From contig NZ_CP038017.1 of the NCBI RefSeq assembly GCF_012222825.1, positions 434,001 to 498,000 of the forward strand: 64,000 bases of DNA. Reading direction: 5' to 3'. The notes under the pieces are model-generated. The model had not been told where the DNA came from. It saw only the letters and a list, made by a program, of their open reading frames with translations, and ran no database searches. A program made the position numbers and the translations under genes. Shown here one piece after another: positions 25,324-34,537 of the stretch (positions are counted from its first letter, which is position 1; each line of letters opens with the position of its first letter). Source of the DNA: Allofrancisella frigidaquae. GTDB taxonomy: Bacteria > Pseudomonadota > Gammaproteobacteria > Francisellales > Francisellaceae.

Positions 25324-26061
25324 ATGGATATACTGATTGCTCGTCCATATGATGACGCTAAGCAACTTGCTGAATTATTTAAGTCTAGCGGTTTGTCAGT
25401 TGAGGTACTGTCATCTATAAAAATAGTACATAAGAAAATAAATTTTAAAATTGAAAATTACACGGATTTTATATTTACAAGTAAATATGCTGTGGAAAGT
25501 TTATTTAGTCAGTATTTACCATCTAATTTTATGGATAAGTCTATATATAGTGTTGGTGCTACAACAGCAAAGCATCTAGCAAACTTTAATCTTAATGCAA
25601 AGCATCCAAAAGAATATAATTCTAAAGAGCTGTTTAAACTCATCTCAAAGCAAGGTTTATCTGATAGGAAGTTTGCTATTTTCTCAGGTGTTGATGGTAA
25701 TGAGTATTTAGAAAAGGAAATAAGTAAACATACAACTTGTCAAAAGTTTGAAACTTATCAACGCGCTTTTGAGAGTAAGGAAGCTTTATATACTAAATAT
25801 TTAAAACTGTGGGGAGACAAACAGCCTAGGTTCATAATAACAACAAGTATAGATGTATTTAAATCTTTAAACAGAATTTTTGAAAAAATACCGCTACCTG
25901 GAGATAGTATAGTTACCATAACGAGCACAAAAATGTTAAAATTTGTTAATTCACAAGGGTTCCATAATACGTTAAAACTTGAAAAATTAAGTAATTATTG
26001 TATTTATGTAAAAATATTACAACATATAGAGGCTAATGATTATGTCAGTAGAGAAAAGTAA
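25324..26061 (+). CDS. hemD: uroporphyrinogen-III synthase
   Basis: HemD cyclises hydroxymethylbilane to uroporphyrinogen III in tetrapyrrole synthesis. The 245-residue product is divergent, as HemD proteins are, but has the order RPYDDAKQLAELFKSSG, FTSKYAVESLF, YSVGATTAKHL, FAIFSGVDG and TTSIDVFKSL, the recognised HemD pattern. Identity is strongly supported by the hemX and hemY genes that follow. It starts directly at the sufE stop and overlaps hemX by about 20 bp. Confidence 0.9.
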   Translation: MDILIARPYDDAKQLAELFKSSGLSVEVLSSIKIVHKKINFKIENYTDFIFTSKYAVESLFSQYLPSNFMDKSIYSVGATTAKHLANFNLNAKHPKEYNSKELFKLISKQGLSDRKFAIFSGVDGNEYLEKEISKHTTCQKFETYQRAFESKEALYTKYLKLWGDKQPRFIITTSIDVFKSLNRIFEKIPLPGDSIVTITSTKMLKFVNSQGFHNTLKLEKLSNYCIYVKILQHIEANDYVSREK

Positions 26062-27118
26062 TCAAAATAGTGATCCAAAAGAGAATAAAAAAACAGCGTC
26101 AAATATTACGTCAAATACAATGATATCAAAGCTTAGTTTAGTGGGGTCTTTGATTGCTATAGGTCTAACTGGATATATGCTTGTTAATTCAACTATAGAA
26201 TCTAAAAAATCCCAGCAAATAGACCAATTCTACGAAAAACTACAATCCCAAGTTAATCAGTTAAAAGCTACACAATCTAGCCAGATAAAATCTATAGAGC
26301 AAGAAGGCTTTCTAGCACAGGCTCAGCAAAGTAATTTAAGAGCTATTCAAGGTCAGTTAGAAGCGTTAAATAACCAAATTGCTACTCCAACTAAAGATAT
26401 ATATATGCAAATGAGTATTATTAATATCCAATCAGCTATTGATTATTTGACCTTGGCAAAAGATGTAGCTTTATTTAATGGAAATACAGCTAAAGCTAAA
26501 GAGTTGGTAAGCATCGCTTTTAGTAAGATAGAAGCAAGTAAGGTTGCTAATTTAAGTGCAAATGATATGCAAAACATTAAAAAAGCTTTGGATCAATATG
26601 ATTCTAGGAGTGATATCGTTAATGTTTTTATTAATATACAACAACAATTAGACAAACTTATTTATATAACACCGGAAAATTTAGACCAAACTAAAACTGA
26701 TACTACAAAATCTAACAAGTATTTAAGTTTCTTAAGCTCAGTTATCGAGATACAAGATATTCCAAAAAACCAAAAAATAGTATCGACTAACGAAGCTAAA
26801 TATGTGGTGGCAAGTAATCTTTATAATGCTTTAATAGCTTTACAAAATGCTGTGTATGCTAATGATCAAGTTGTTATAGATAAAACTAAAGCAAACTTGC
26901 TAGAAATTTTGCAACAAAGATTTATTCAAAACCAGGACGCTAAAAATTTAGAGAAAGCTATTACAGATTTAAATGCTCAAGATAGACGGAATTTGAATGA
27001 TAGTTTAGAAAATACTGTTGAAGCTTTGGTTAAACAACAAAACCAGCTTTTAGCAGGTAATAAAAGTAGTTTAGTAGAGCATAAGCAAAAGGAAGTGGAA
27101 AATGATAAAAATTTTTAA
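26042..27118 (+). CDS. hemX: HemX-like membrane protein
   Basis: A 358-residue protein with a polar cytoplasmic N-terminus, one transmembrane helix (about residues 32-50, LSLVGSLIAIGLTGYMLVNS) and a large periplasmic coiled-coil region rich in Q, K and N. This is the HemX layout found between hemD and hemY in gammaproteobacteria. Its role is not settled (not a proven methyltransferase). ATG codons lie at 26036 and 26042; the latter is 9 bp from TAGAGG and is preferred. It overlaps hemD and hemY, suggesting coupled translation. Confidence 0.85.
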   Translation: MSVEKSNQNSDPKENKKTASNITSNTMISKLSLVGSLIAIGLTGYMLVNSTIESKKSQQIDQFYEKLQSQVNQLKATQSSQIKSIEQEGFLAQAQQSNLRAIQGQLEALNNQIATPTKDIYMQMSIINIQSAIDYLTLAKDVALFNGNTAKAKELVSIAFSKIEASKVANLSANDMQNIKKALDQYDSRSDIVNVFINIQQQLDKLIYITPENLDQTKTDTTKSNKYLSFLSSVIEIQDIPKNQKIVSTNEAKYVVASNLYNALIALQNAVYANDQVVIDKTKANLLEILQQRFIQNQDAKNLEKAITDLNAQDRRNLNDSLENTVEALVKQQNQLLAGNKSSLVEHKQKEVENDKNF

Positions 27119-28259
27119 GCTTATATTTGTAGTTGCTGCAGCTACACTGATAGGTATTTGGGCGACTAAATACCATGGGTTTGTAATGCTTGTTCTAGCA
27201 GATAAGTCTATAAAAATAAATTTAGTTGCTTTTATTTTTATACTTGCGATTATACTTTTTCTTGCAGTTTTTGGTTATAGACTTTTTAGATTAATACTTA
27301 GCTTGCCTTATCTAGTATTTAGTTGGTTTATAAGCTTGTTTGTGATTAATAAGCAGGAAAAGTTTGTTGATCTTATGGCAGATATTTTATTAGAACATAA
27401 CGAGCTTATATCTAAATTAGGCTTAACCAAGCTTATTAAATTTACGCCTAAATATTTACAAGATTATGTGATATTTAAAAAGCTAAGTATTTTTGTTAAA
27501 AAAAATGATATAAAAGCCCTCGAGCTTGCGATTAAGCAGCTTGACCCGCAAAGCTTTGCTTATAAGTTTTTTGAAGTGTATTTGCAATATTTAACGAATA
27601 AAATTTCAGATGCTCAAGCTAGCGTGAAAGGACTTTTAACTGCGCGTAATAGTAAATTTTTACCACATATAGTTAATTTGGCAGCAAAAACAGCTTTAGC
27701 TAATAGTGATAAAGATTTTGCATTATATATTTTAGAGAAATATAATTCTTATTTAGAAACACAAAATGAAGAAGCTTTAATAATATTAGCATTAAAAGAA
27801 GCAAAAGATGCTAGTCAATTGACAAATATATACAACAAGTGTGATGCTACTGCAATGCTAAGTAGGGTATACGTTGAGCAACTTTTAAAATTTAACGACA
27901 CTTCTACAGCTCAGAGATTTATGAAAAAACAATTGGGCAAAGTACAGATTGATTCAAAGATGCTTTATATGTACGTTAACGCTTTTAATATAGAAATTCC
28001 TAAGCTATATTCAAGAGTTTGCAATGAAGCTAATAAAAATTATGATAGCGTCCTTACTTTGTTAAGTTTAGCTATGATAAAGTCAGATACTCAAAGTTTC
28101 AAGATGATTTATCAATATATTGAGACCAATATTAAAGCATTTTTATCACAGTATGAGCTAGAAAAATACCAGCATATATTATGTAGATTTTATATAAAAA
28201 ATGGCAGTGTAGCTGGAATTGATTTATCGGAAGCTAGACTTGTTTATAGTAAATATTAG
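27102..28259 (+). CDS. hemY: HemY-like protein with TPR-type repeats
   Basis: A 385-residue inner-membrane protein with two N-terminal helices (about 5-23 and 40-65) followed by a helical TPR-like domain. HemY_N and TPR proteins of this kind follow hemX in many Proteobacteria. It is not the protoporphyrinogen oxidase called HemY in Bacillus. The function is probably linked to late heme synthesis or its membrane assembly, but is unproven. It overlaps hemX by 17 bp, and gloB starts 8 bp later. Confidence 0.85.
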   Translation: MIKIFKLIFVVAAATLIGIWATKYHGFVMLVLADKSIKINLVAFIFILAIILFLAVFGYRLFRLILSLPYLVFSWFISLFVINKQEKFVDLMADILLEHNELISKLGLTKLIKFTPKYLQDYVIFKKLSIFVKKNDIKALELAIKQLDPQSFAYKFFEVYLQYLTNKISDAQASVKGLLTARNSKFLPHIVNLAAKTALANSDKDFALYILEKYNSYLETQNEEALIILALKEAKDASQLTNIYNKCDATAMLSRVYVEQLLKFNDTSTAQRFMKKQLGKVQIDSKMLYMYVNAFNIEIPKLYSRVCNEANKNYDSVLTLLSLAMIKSDTQSFKMIYQYIETNIKAFLSQYELEKYQHILCRFYIKNGSVAGIDLSEARLVYSKY

Positions 28260-28267
28260 GGAAATCT

Positions 28268-29026
28268 ATGTTAATCAAAAGATGGTTTCTAAATAATAGT
28301 CTACGAAATTATCAATACTTGTTGTATGACCAACAAAATGCTATAGTAATTGACCCTTTAAAGTCAGATATTTTTAGGGATTTCATTATTGGTAAACAAC
28401 TTAGCCTAAAAGCAATCTTGGTGACTCATAAACACGGTGATCATATAGCAGGTGTCAAAAAGCTTAAACAAGATTTTCCAACTGCTAAAATATATGCTTA
28501 TGCAAACAATGATTTATTTGAGCCAGATGTTTATGTCAAGGATGATGACCGTATAGATTTTGGGTTTACTAAGTTTGGGGTATTATATACACCAGGACAC
28601 ATATCTGACCATGTAAGTTTTTTATTTGACGAAGAAAAAGCCCTTTTTTGTGGTGATACGTTATTTAATGCAGGGGTTGGTGGTGTACACGCTCAAACAG
28701 CAGATGTTAATCAGTTATATGATTCTATTGTAAAAATAACCAATTTAAATAGTAATATAAAACTATATCCAGCTCATGATTATTGGAAAAATAATTTAGA
28801 TTTTGCACTAAGTGTTCTTCCAGATGATAGTTATTTAAATTATTATAAAAATCATATTGTAGAATTAGAAGCAGAAGATAAACCAATTGTAGATTTAGCA
28901 GAAGAGAGTAAACTTAATATTTTTATTAGATCTATAGATGATAAAACACTTTTAAAAGCACTACCAAAGTATAAATTAGGTAGAGAGATGTTTGTAAGGT
29001 TAAGAGAGTTAAAAAATAACTTTTAG
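28268..29026 (+). CDS. gloB: hydroxyacylglutathione hydrolase (glyoxalase II)
   Basis: A 252-residue metallo-beta-lactamase-fold thioesterase. The binuclear metal motif is THKHGDH (H54, H56, D58, H59), followed by [20 protein letters not shown] and [10 protein letters not shown], the order of glyoxalase II. It hydrolyses S-lactoylglutathione to lactate and glutathione. Position 8 bp after hemY suggests it is read from the hem operon. It differs from the ETHE1-like enzyme at 15.9 kb by having a complete C-terminal substrate domain. Confidence 0.92.
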   Translation: MLIKRWFLNNSLRNYQYLLYDQQNAIVIDPLKSDIFRDFIIGKQLSLKAILVTHKHGDHIAGVKKLKQDFPTAKIYAYANNDLFEPDVYVKDDDRIDFGFTKFGVLYTPGHISDHVSFLFDEEKALFCGDTLFNAGVGGVHAQTADVNQLYDSIVKITNLNSNIKLYPAHDYWKNNLDFALSVLPDDSYLNYYKNHIVELEAEDKPIVDLAEESKLNIFIRSIDDKTLLKALPKYKLGREMFVRLRELKNNF

Positions 29027-29040
29027 CCCAGTTCTGTGGC

Positions 29041-29682
29041 TTATTTAGATTTATTATTGTTATCTTCTGTAGGTTCAATTTTTGTTTTACTGATCTCTCT
29101 AGTAAAGCCACCGTTTAAACCAATTCGTTGGAGTTTAATAATATCCGGTGCCATAGCTCTAGTACTGTCATAAGGTCCGATGTACATCCTGATCCAATTT
29201 CCTACATACTCGAATTTAGGTTCAAGACCAGCTTCTTTTATTTTACTAACGTAATAAGTAGTTTCATTCATGTTTCTAAAGGAAGCAATTTGATATACGT
29301 AGGTATATTTGTATTGAGCTCTTTGTGCTTGAGGTTTAGCATCTACAATAACGCTCTCATTTTTCAGGTTATCGTAAAATGTAAAAACCATTTTGTTATC
29401 GTTATCTTTCGAGTGGTTTTTTTGCTTACTATCTGCTTGTTTGCTAGAGCTTTTTTCCATAGTAGAGGTGTTATTGTTAGTCTCAATCTGAACTTTTTCC
29501 TGAGCTTTTTGTTTCTTTAAGTGTTTGTTTATAATCTTAGATGCAACAGCAATACTTAGTAAGCCAACAATAAACAAGACAATGATTTTTTTTCTTCTCG
29601 TGTTAGAAGTAATAGGTTTTTGTGTTTGCTCTGAAGAGTCTTTTGGTTTTTTGGGAATATTCAGTCTAGAGAGATCTTTCAT
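29041..29682 (-). CDS. SPOR-domain membrane protein (FtsN-like)
   Basis: A 213-residue bitopic protein. It has a short cytoplasmic N-terminus with basic residues, one transmembrane helix (about 33-50, [18 protein letters not shown]), a low-complexity K/Q/S linker and a C-terminal SPOR domain (about 128-195: YTYVYQIASFRNMNETTYYVSKIKEAGLE...WIRMYIGPYDSTRAM). SPOR domains bind denuded septal peptidoglycan, so an FtsN-like division role is likely. It is convergent with gloB and divergent from feoA. Confidence 0.82.
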   Translation of the reverse strand: MKDLSRLNIPKKPKDSSEQTQKPITSNTRRKKIIVLFIVGLLSIAVASKIINKHLKKQKAQEKVQIETNNNTSTMEKSSSKQADSKQKNHSKDNDNKMVFTFYDNLKNESVIVDAKPQAQRAQYKYTYVYQIASFRNMNETTYYVSKIKEAGLEPKFEYVGNWIRMYIGPYDSTRAMAPDIIKLQRIGLNGGFTREISKTKIEPTEDNNNKSK

Positions 29683-29783
29683 AAGCTATAAAATTTTATC
29701 AAACTAACTTTGCGTTTAAGCTATTAATGTTATACTAAAAATGATTATAATTAATAGTTGCATAAAAATATATAGAGTTTTGT

Positions 29784-30008
29784 ATGAGTTTTAAGAAAAA
29801 TGATAAGCTTATAGTTTGTGGGTTTAGTGATGATTGTCCGAAAGCATTTAAAGATAAGATAATAGCAATGGGTGTGATAGAAGGTCAACAAATGAAAGTT
29901 ATAAATAAATCGATCCTGGGTGGTCCTATAGCTTTTGAGACAAGTTGTGGTACATTCTCATTGCGAAAAAAAGATTTAGAATTTTTGAAGTTGGAAAAAC
30001 TAAGTTAA
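29784..30008 (+). CDS. feoA: FeoA-domain protein
   Basis: A 74-residue SH3-like FeoA protein. Pattern: LIVCGFSDDCPKAFKDKIIAMGVIEGQQMKVINK then GGPIAFETSCGTFSLRKKDLEFLKL, which has the G-(I/V)-x-x-G-x-x-(V/I) and GGP-x-x-(I/F)-x elements of FeoA. FeoA assists the FeoB iron(II) transporter, but no feoB is in the window. A weak A/T-rich dyad near 29737-29755 might be a Fur site but does not match well. The next gene starts 21 bp later. Confidence 0.82.
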   Translation: MSFKKNDKLIVCGFSDDCPKAFKDKIIAMGVIEGQQMKVINKSILGGPIAFETSCGTFSLRKKDLEFLKLEKLS

Positions 30009-30028
30009 AAAAACACAAAAGGAAAAGT

Positions 30029-31666
30029 ATGAAGTTAAAGAAAATATTTTTATTAACATCAGTTTGTATAATAACGTTAGGTGCAGTTGGTTTGTATGCA
30101 ACGGATATTAATAATGGTACACAAATTCAGTATTCTAGCAGTGAATATAAAAATATCGAAAAAATAGTAATAGATAATATAGATTCATTATTTCCATACC
30201 AAACCCAAATAACAGTAGGTGATATTAAGCGTGGGAGTGATGGTCAGATTATAATAGAAGATGTCTTAGTTATTAGCGGGGATAAAAACCCAAATCTTTC
30301 TATCAATGAAATAATCACAAAGGATCTAAATTTCGGGAAAAATGTAACGCATGATTACGTTATAAAAGTTAAAGGACTTAGTATAACTAATTTGGCTACT
30401 TCAGTTGCAAATAGTAATGTTGTTAGCGCTCAGACAGATCCAAAAAACCTGGTAGAAAATAAAGGTCTATTTAGTGTTATAATGAATAATCTCGGTCAGA
30501 GCATATATGACCTGGAAATGGTTTATAATAACTACGAGAAAACTTTAGATCTTAAACTTGATTCTACAAATAATAAGAAAGAATTTATACAAAGTGAAGT
30601 TGAGCTAGATGACATTGATTTGTCAAATATAGTTGTAGATTCAGATTTCTTAGCTAGCGTAGAGGATGCTGTGCAACAGGCAAGCTTAAAAGAGCTTGAG
30701 TTTGATATGAATCTCTCAGAGCTTATAAGAGCAGTTTCAGTTCAATATCTAGGTAAAGATTATGATAAAAAAGTAACCTTTGAAACTAAAGGAGCTTTGT
30801 CAGAGAAAAAAGGACAGTTTAGTTTGAATGTAAATGGTAAGTTAGATTCAAGTAACTATATAAATTTTGGTTTGGTTATAGATGGTATTAATCTAGCAGA
30901 TATTAAGTTAAAAGATTTCTCTACAAATTATGAACATCTATTAGAAAATGCTTATATTACCTCAATAAATGATAACACCAAAATAGCTTTGAGGTTTGAC
31001 AGTAATTTATTTGACAAAAATTCACCTTTTCAAGCTATTTTTAAAACCTTGGGAAGACAGAGTATTTATTTAAATGTAGCTTCTAAGAAAAACTATAGTA
31101 CTGGCTTAACTTATAATTCAAGCTTAAACTTAGTAAGTAAAGATTTAGCTGAGTTAAACACTAGCTACCAAGGAATAGTAAACGGTAAGCTTAACATATT
31201 GCCATATATAGGGGCATCTGGTTCTCAGGACATGAATAGCCTTTATAAATGTAAGAGTCAGCTGTGCATTTCTAATATAGATGTTAGTTTTGCTAACCAT
31301 GGATTACTAGAAATACTTGCTAGATACACCAATAAAGATCCTAATACCACGCCTCAGCAAATATTAGCTTCTTATGGTGCTTTGTTACAGCTTATGGCGT
31401 CTCAACAAAAAGATGTATTTTTGCAGAAAGTATTATCATCTCTTGCTATGTTTTTACAGAATCCACAAAGTATTAGGATGCATGCAAAAGCAAATAAGCC
31501 ATTGAACCAAAATGTATTATTAGTAAGTTTGACAGAAGATCTAGAAAACATAAGTAATAATAATTCGGTGAAAAATGGAAAAGTAAATTTAAGTAATAAC
31601 ACTAATTTAAAAATTCTTGATAATATTCAAAACCTATTTAAGATTAGTTTTGAGGTTAATAAGTAA
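30029..31666 (+). CDS. large exported protein of unknown function
   Basis: The frame is open from inside feoA, but ATG 30029 with AAAAGGAAAAG just upstream gives a clean signal peptide (MKLKKIFLLTSVCIITLGAVGLYA, cleavage about residue 24) and a 545-residue product. The mature protein is rich in N, S, L and D with alternating beta-type stretches. It has only two cysteines close together near residue 410 (a probable disulfide). Repetitive lipid-binding-like strands recall DUF945/YdgA-type periplasmic proteins, but I cannot assign it. It is probably periplasmic or outer-membrane associated, and co-transcribed with feoA. Confidence 0.72.
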   Translation: MKLKKIFLLTSVCIITLGAVGLYATDINNGTQIQYSSSEYKNIEKIVIDNIDSLFPYQTQITVGDIKRGSDGQIIIEDVLVISGDKNPNLSINEIITKDLNFGKNVTHDYVIKVKGLSITNLATSVANSNVVSAQTDPKNLVENKGLFSVIMNNLGQSIYDLEMVYNNYEKTLDLKLDSTNNKKEFIQSEVELDDIDLSNIVVDSDFLASVEDAVQQASLKELEFDMNLSELIRAVSVQYLGKDYDKKVTFETKGALSEKKGQFSLNVNGKLDSSNYINFGLVIDGINLADIKLKDFSTNYEHLLENAYITSINDNTKIALRFDSNLFDKNSPFQAIFKTLGRQSIYLNVASKKNYSTGLTYNSSLNLVSKDLAELNTSYQGIVNGKLNILPYIGASGSQDMNSLYKCKSQLCISNIDVSFANHGLLEILARYTNKDPNTTPQQILASYGALLQLMASQQKDVFLQKVLSSLAMFLQNPQSIRMHAKANKPLNQNVLLVSLTEDLENISNNNSVKNGKVNLSNNTNLKILDNIQNLFKISFEVNK

Positions 31667-31707
31667 GTGTAAGTAATATTTTCTTTTAATTAAAGACCAT
31701 ATCGGTA

Positions 31708-31735
31708 TTGACAATGTTTCAAAATAAGGTAATAT
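31708..31735 (+). promoter_or_regulatory. strong promoter of the tRNA cluster
   Basis: TTGACA (perfect consensus) at 31708-31713, 16-bp spacer, TAATAT at 31730-31735; transcription would start about 8 nt before the tRNA-Gly sequence. Confidence 0.75.
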
Positions 31736-31749
31736 ATGACTTTATAAAA

Positions 31750-31824
31750 GCGGGAATAGCTCAGTGGTAGAGCACAACCTTGCCAAGGTTGGGGTCGCGA
31801 GTTCGAGCCTCGTTTCCCGCTCCA
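31750..31824 (+). tRNA. tRNA-Gly (anticodon GCC)
   Basis: Cloverleaf with acceptor GCGGGAA/TTCCCGC, D-arm GCTCAGTGGTAGAGC, anticodon loop TTGCCAA (GCC), T-loop GTTCGAG, discriminator T and encoded CCA. First of three tandem tRNA genes. Confidence 0.96.
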
Positions 31825-31843
31825 CACTCTTCTTTGTATGTGT

Positions 31844-31917
31844 GGTCGAGTAGCAAAATGGTTATGCAGAGGCCTGCAAAGCCTTGGACGCCGGTTCGAT
31901 TCCGGCCTCGACCTCCA
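31844..31917 (+). tRNA. tRNA-Cys (anticodon GCA)
   Basis: Acceptor GGTCGAG/CTCGACC, anticodon loop CTGCAAA (GCA), T-arm GCCGGTTCGATTCCGGC, discriminator T and encoded CCA. It lies 19 bp after tRNA-Gly. Confidence 0.95.
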
Positions 31918-31923
31918 AACATT

Positions 31924-32012
31924 GCCCGGGTGGTGAAATTGGTAGACACAAGGGACTTAAAATCCCTCGGAGCTTAACCTCCGTGCCGGTTCGAGTCCGG
32001 CCCCGGGCACCA
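31924..32012 (+). tRNA. tRNA-Leu (anticodon TAA)
   Basis: A class II tRNA with acceptor GCCCGGG/CCCGGGC, anticodon loop ACTTAAAAT (TAA), a long variable arm (CGGAGCTTAACCTCCG), T-loop GTTCGAG and encoded CCA. It lies 6 bp after tRNA-Cys and ends the cluster; the decayed IS begins about 85 bp later. Confidence 0.95.
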
Positions 32013-32095
32013 TATTAAATGTACTTAACTACTTTTATCTCTGTTAAAATCATGTCAAAGTATTATATTTAAATCATTTTGTAACTAAAATACTA

Positions 32096-32496
32096 GAGCT
32101 AATTGAAAAAAATAGGGTCTAAAACATAGCTGTAAATGTTGTAGACTAAGGTTTTAAAAAGGATTATTTACAAATGTCTCTAAAAAAAAGACTAAAATAA
32201 ATGAAAAGACTGTAAATTATGAGACTGGTGAAGCTACATATATTCACGATAAACTTAGAGCTGCGTATGCTAGTTTATGTTCAAATTTAGACTACTTATT
32301 TACCTATAAGAATCTTCCAGGTTTATTTATCCCAAATACTACAATTTATCTTGATGACTGAAAGTTTTCTGACCTCAAAAATAGGATAAGAGTACATAGA
32401 GGACTATCTAAAAAATTAAAATTTAAAGTAGTAGATTTCTTCATGCTAGATAATGGTAAAAAATTCTAAAATAAACCCTATTTTTTCAATTAGCTT
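32096..32496 (+). mobile_element. decayed insertion sequence with terminal inverted repeats
   Basis: The left end, GCTAATTGAAAAAAATAGGG (32098-32117), is matched in inverse by CCCTATTTTTTCAATTAGC (32476-32494), differing by one A in the A-run. Between them lies only the C-terminal quarter of a transposase with an internal stop, so the element is an internally deleted, inactive copy. No clear target duplication was seen. It sits between the tRNA cluster and the atypical glycosyltransferase gene. Confidence 0.75.
32191..32469 (+). pseudogene. transposase C-terminal remnant
   Basis: The in-frame translation reads KLRAAYASLCSNLDYLFTY, then FIPNTTIYLDD, an internal TGA (32359-32361), then FSDLKNRIRVHRGLSKKLK, and ends at TAA 32467. 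The order IPNTTN-x-LDG, FSxLK and VHRGL is the conserved C-terminus of a transposase group annotated as IS256 variant (zinc-binding) type. The family name is from memory and less certain than the call that it is a transposase. The N-terminal three quarters are missing. Confidence 0.75.
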
Positions 32497-32555
32497 GTAT
32501 ATTTGATATATTGTATATAGTAAGATCGCTTTTATAAACTAACAGGACTTTCGAA

Positions 32556-34247
32556 ATGCCAGCTATAAAAAATCTCTCCGAAATAAAACAAAGTCTTTTT
32601 AAATGCTTGACTAATAACGAGTATTCTATGTTTTGTTCTAAGGCAAAAAGCACATTGGAAACTTATATTAAAGTAACGAAAAATCCATACACGATGGTCC
32701 GAGGTTTTGATTACATCTGCACGATGCCAGCATTAGATAAAACCTATACCACCAACCCTATCTCAATCTACGTAAGTGAGCTCGAATTAAAACAAATGCA
32801 AGATTGCATTCGGAATTTACGTTTTTGTATCGATCAGCTCGATGACAGAATCAACCAGTATAATCTTTTACGCAAAATTTTACGTGCCGCATCTAATTTT
32901 ATGATCGAGATGGGTTATCAGCTAGAAATGCCAAATGGTAAACAACCACGCGGACGGTTTGGAAGACGATTGATATACGTGCATTCGGTATACCTGGGAA
33001 ATCTACCTAAAGATTTTAACGAACTAGCGCTCAAAGTCACATCACACTTTGAGAGAACTTGGGGAAACCTCAGTAGCCAGCTCAAGCACGATATAAAATA
33101 TGTTTTATGGCATCAAAAAAGTGCCATCGGTACTATTCCAATGTCCAGACAAAATTCTTTTGAAATACGAGATATTTCAAGTCTTCTTGAAGAACCGGAC
33201 TTAAACCAGGATCTTGAAATTGTATTGAGCAGGCATGCTGACAAGAAAAGGAAGCTTACTTTAAAACGTCTCCTTACCGAGCAGCTTACTTTTGCATCAA
33301 ACTTTCAATCAGTAACACCAGCCCTATCTGCTGATATCTTGAGATTTGTTATTCTGTATCTATATGGAGGTATATACTTAGACTATGGTTACGCGCCAGT
33401 TAGTCCAGAAGTTCAGCTTCCAACAAATAAGAATTCTATCAAACAGCATTTAACCGAGTCTTGTGAAAAGGATGTAATTAAACCATGGTTTAGTGCGAAT
33501 AATTTGAAATTTATCGGTCAATCGAAGGGTTGTGTGCCGATTTGTCGCAAGGTCGATCAAGGTAAGTTTATTGGAGTTTATGATTATTATGAAGCTGCGA
33601 ATGCATGCTTTGAGAATAGTGATTACGAATATTATAAGTTTCTTGCAGTGAACTTAGATTCTAACGCGATGGTATCTTATTATGCTCGCCATCCAGTTTT
33701 ATTGTATATCATTATGTCTAGCAACGCGCTGTTAAATAAAGAGCTGAATACTAATTTTGGTCACTCGTGGCGGGATAAATATATTAATACCCGCCATCAA
33801 GATGGCCTCTTTGAACGTTTTTATGAAATTAAAGAATTAATGCGTAAGCAAAAAGATGAAGAAGATGAAGAAGAAGATGAAGATGAAAATGAAAATGAAA
33901 ATGAAAATGAAGAATTGAAGCGCCTCAGAAAAACAATAGATACAGTTAATAAAGGTCCTACATTATCATCTCTCGGCAAATACCCAGGCATTATTACTAA
34001 TGTTGGAATTATAAGTTATTCGTTATATAACCTTGGTTATCTTAATCTGGACGAAGACGTTACCGACTTTTTGGTAGAACATGATGACAAATATTATAAG
34101 GAATTTAATTTTATTTTGAATATGGACCTTATTGGGAAATATAAGAATGGTAATTCATATCTGGGGTCGAGCGGACTTATGTTGGTGAAAACTTCTCTAG
34201 GGAGTTGGCGAAAAGGATTATATAAAAAAGGTTTTAGCTTATTATAG
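32556..34247 (+). CDS. TcdA/TcdB-like glycosyltransferase-domain protein, putative effector
   Basis: A 563-residue soluble protein without signal peptide. It has the two core blocks of the toxin-type GT-A fold: RLIYVHSVYLGNLP (about 137-150, the position of the I-H-F-x-W-x-G strand) and SADILRFVILYLYGGIYLDYG (about 258-278). In the second block the usual D-x-D metal motif reads D276-Y277-G278, so the second aspartate is missing. Residues about 430-455 are an acidic run with ENENEN repeats. Codon choice is richer in CTC, CGC, GCC and CGG than in flanking genes, which suggests recent acquisition. AGGA lies 9 bp before the ATG. Substrate and delivery are unknown; a catalytically altered member is possible. 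Confidence 0.72.
   Translation: MPAIKNLSEIKQSLFKCLTNNEYSMFCSKAKSTLETYIKVTKNPYTMVRGFDYICTMPALDKTYTTNPISIYVSELELKQMQDCIRNLRFCIDQLDDRINQYNLLRKILRAASNFMIEMGYQLEMPNGKQPRGRFGRRLIYVHSVYLGNLPKDFNELALKVTSHFERTWGNLSSQLKHDIKYVLWHQKSAIGTIPMSRQNSFEIRDISSLLEEPDLNQDLEIVLSRHADKKRKLTLKRLLTEQLTFASNFQSVTPALSADILRFVILYLYGGIYLDYGYAPVSPEVQLPTNKNSIKQHLTESCEKDVIKPWFSANNLKFIGQSKGCVPICRKVDQGKFIGVYDYYEAANACFENSDYEYYKFLAVNLDSNAMVSYYARHPVLLYIIMSSNALLNKELNTNFGHSWRDKYINTRHQDGLFERFYEIKELMRKQKDEEDEEEDEDENENENENEELKRLRKTIDTVNKGPTLSSLGKYPGIITNVGIISYSLYNLGYLNLDEDVTDFLVEHDDKYYKEFNFILNMDLIGKYKNGNSYLGSSGLMLVKTSLGSWRKGLYKKGFSLL
33855..33914 (+). repeat. in-frame hexanucleotide repeat encoding acidic D/E/N tract
   Basis: GATGAA/GAAGAT units followed by about four tandem GAAAAT/AATGAA hexamers encode DEEDEEEDEDENENENENE-type sequence. 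Units of 6 bp change length without shifting the frame. Confidence 0.7.
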
Positions 34248-34537
34248 CGCACGGGCACCGTCAAGTTTGAGCTACTACAACTAGCACATATCTAAAGTAT
34301 AGAAACCAAAATGCAGATACCCTAGTCGTTTCTATGAGTTGCTATAAAGTATATTAACAAGTAGGGGTGGAAATTATCAACTGCCTCATTCTAGAATTAC
34401 TATCAAAACTACTTCAACATTCTTTGTTAAATTAATTCAATAGCCTTAGCTAGGTAAAAAGCTAGCAATAAGTTAAGATATAAATAAATTTCAAGATATT
34501 AAGTCGTTTCTTTGGAGTTAATTTTATACTGATGTGG
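34248..34537. other. 290-bp noncoding gap after the glycosyltransferase
   Basis: No gene, no clear terminator with a T-run, and no recognisable IS end seen. A short dyad CTAGC-TAGGTAAAAA-GCTAG lies at 34449-34468. The region separates the atypical gene from a convergent secreted-protein gene. Confidence 0.4.

Noticed and set aside
29725-29765. Possible Fur box upstream of feoA
   Set aside because: TGATTAT-A-ATTAATA shows only weak symmetry and a poor match to the Fur consensus; A/T bias explains it.
31761-31977. Short open frames on both strands across the tRNA cluster
   Set aside because: They run through the tRNA-Gly, -Cys and -Leu genes, which fold as complete tRNAs with encoded CCA ends.
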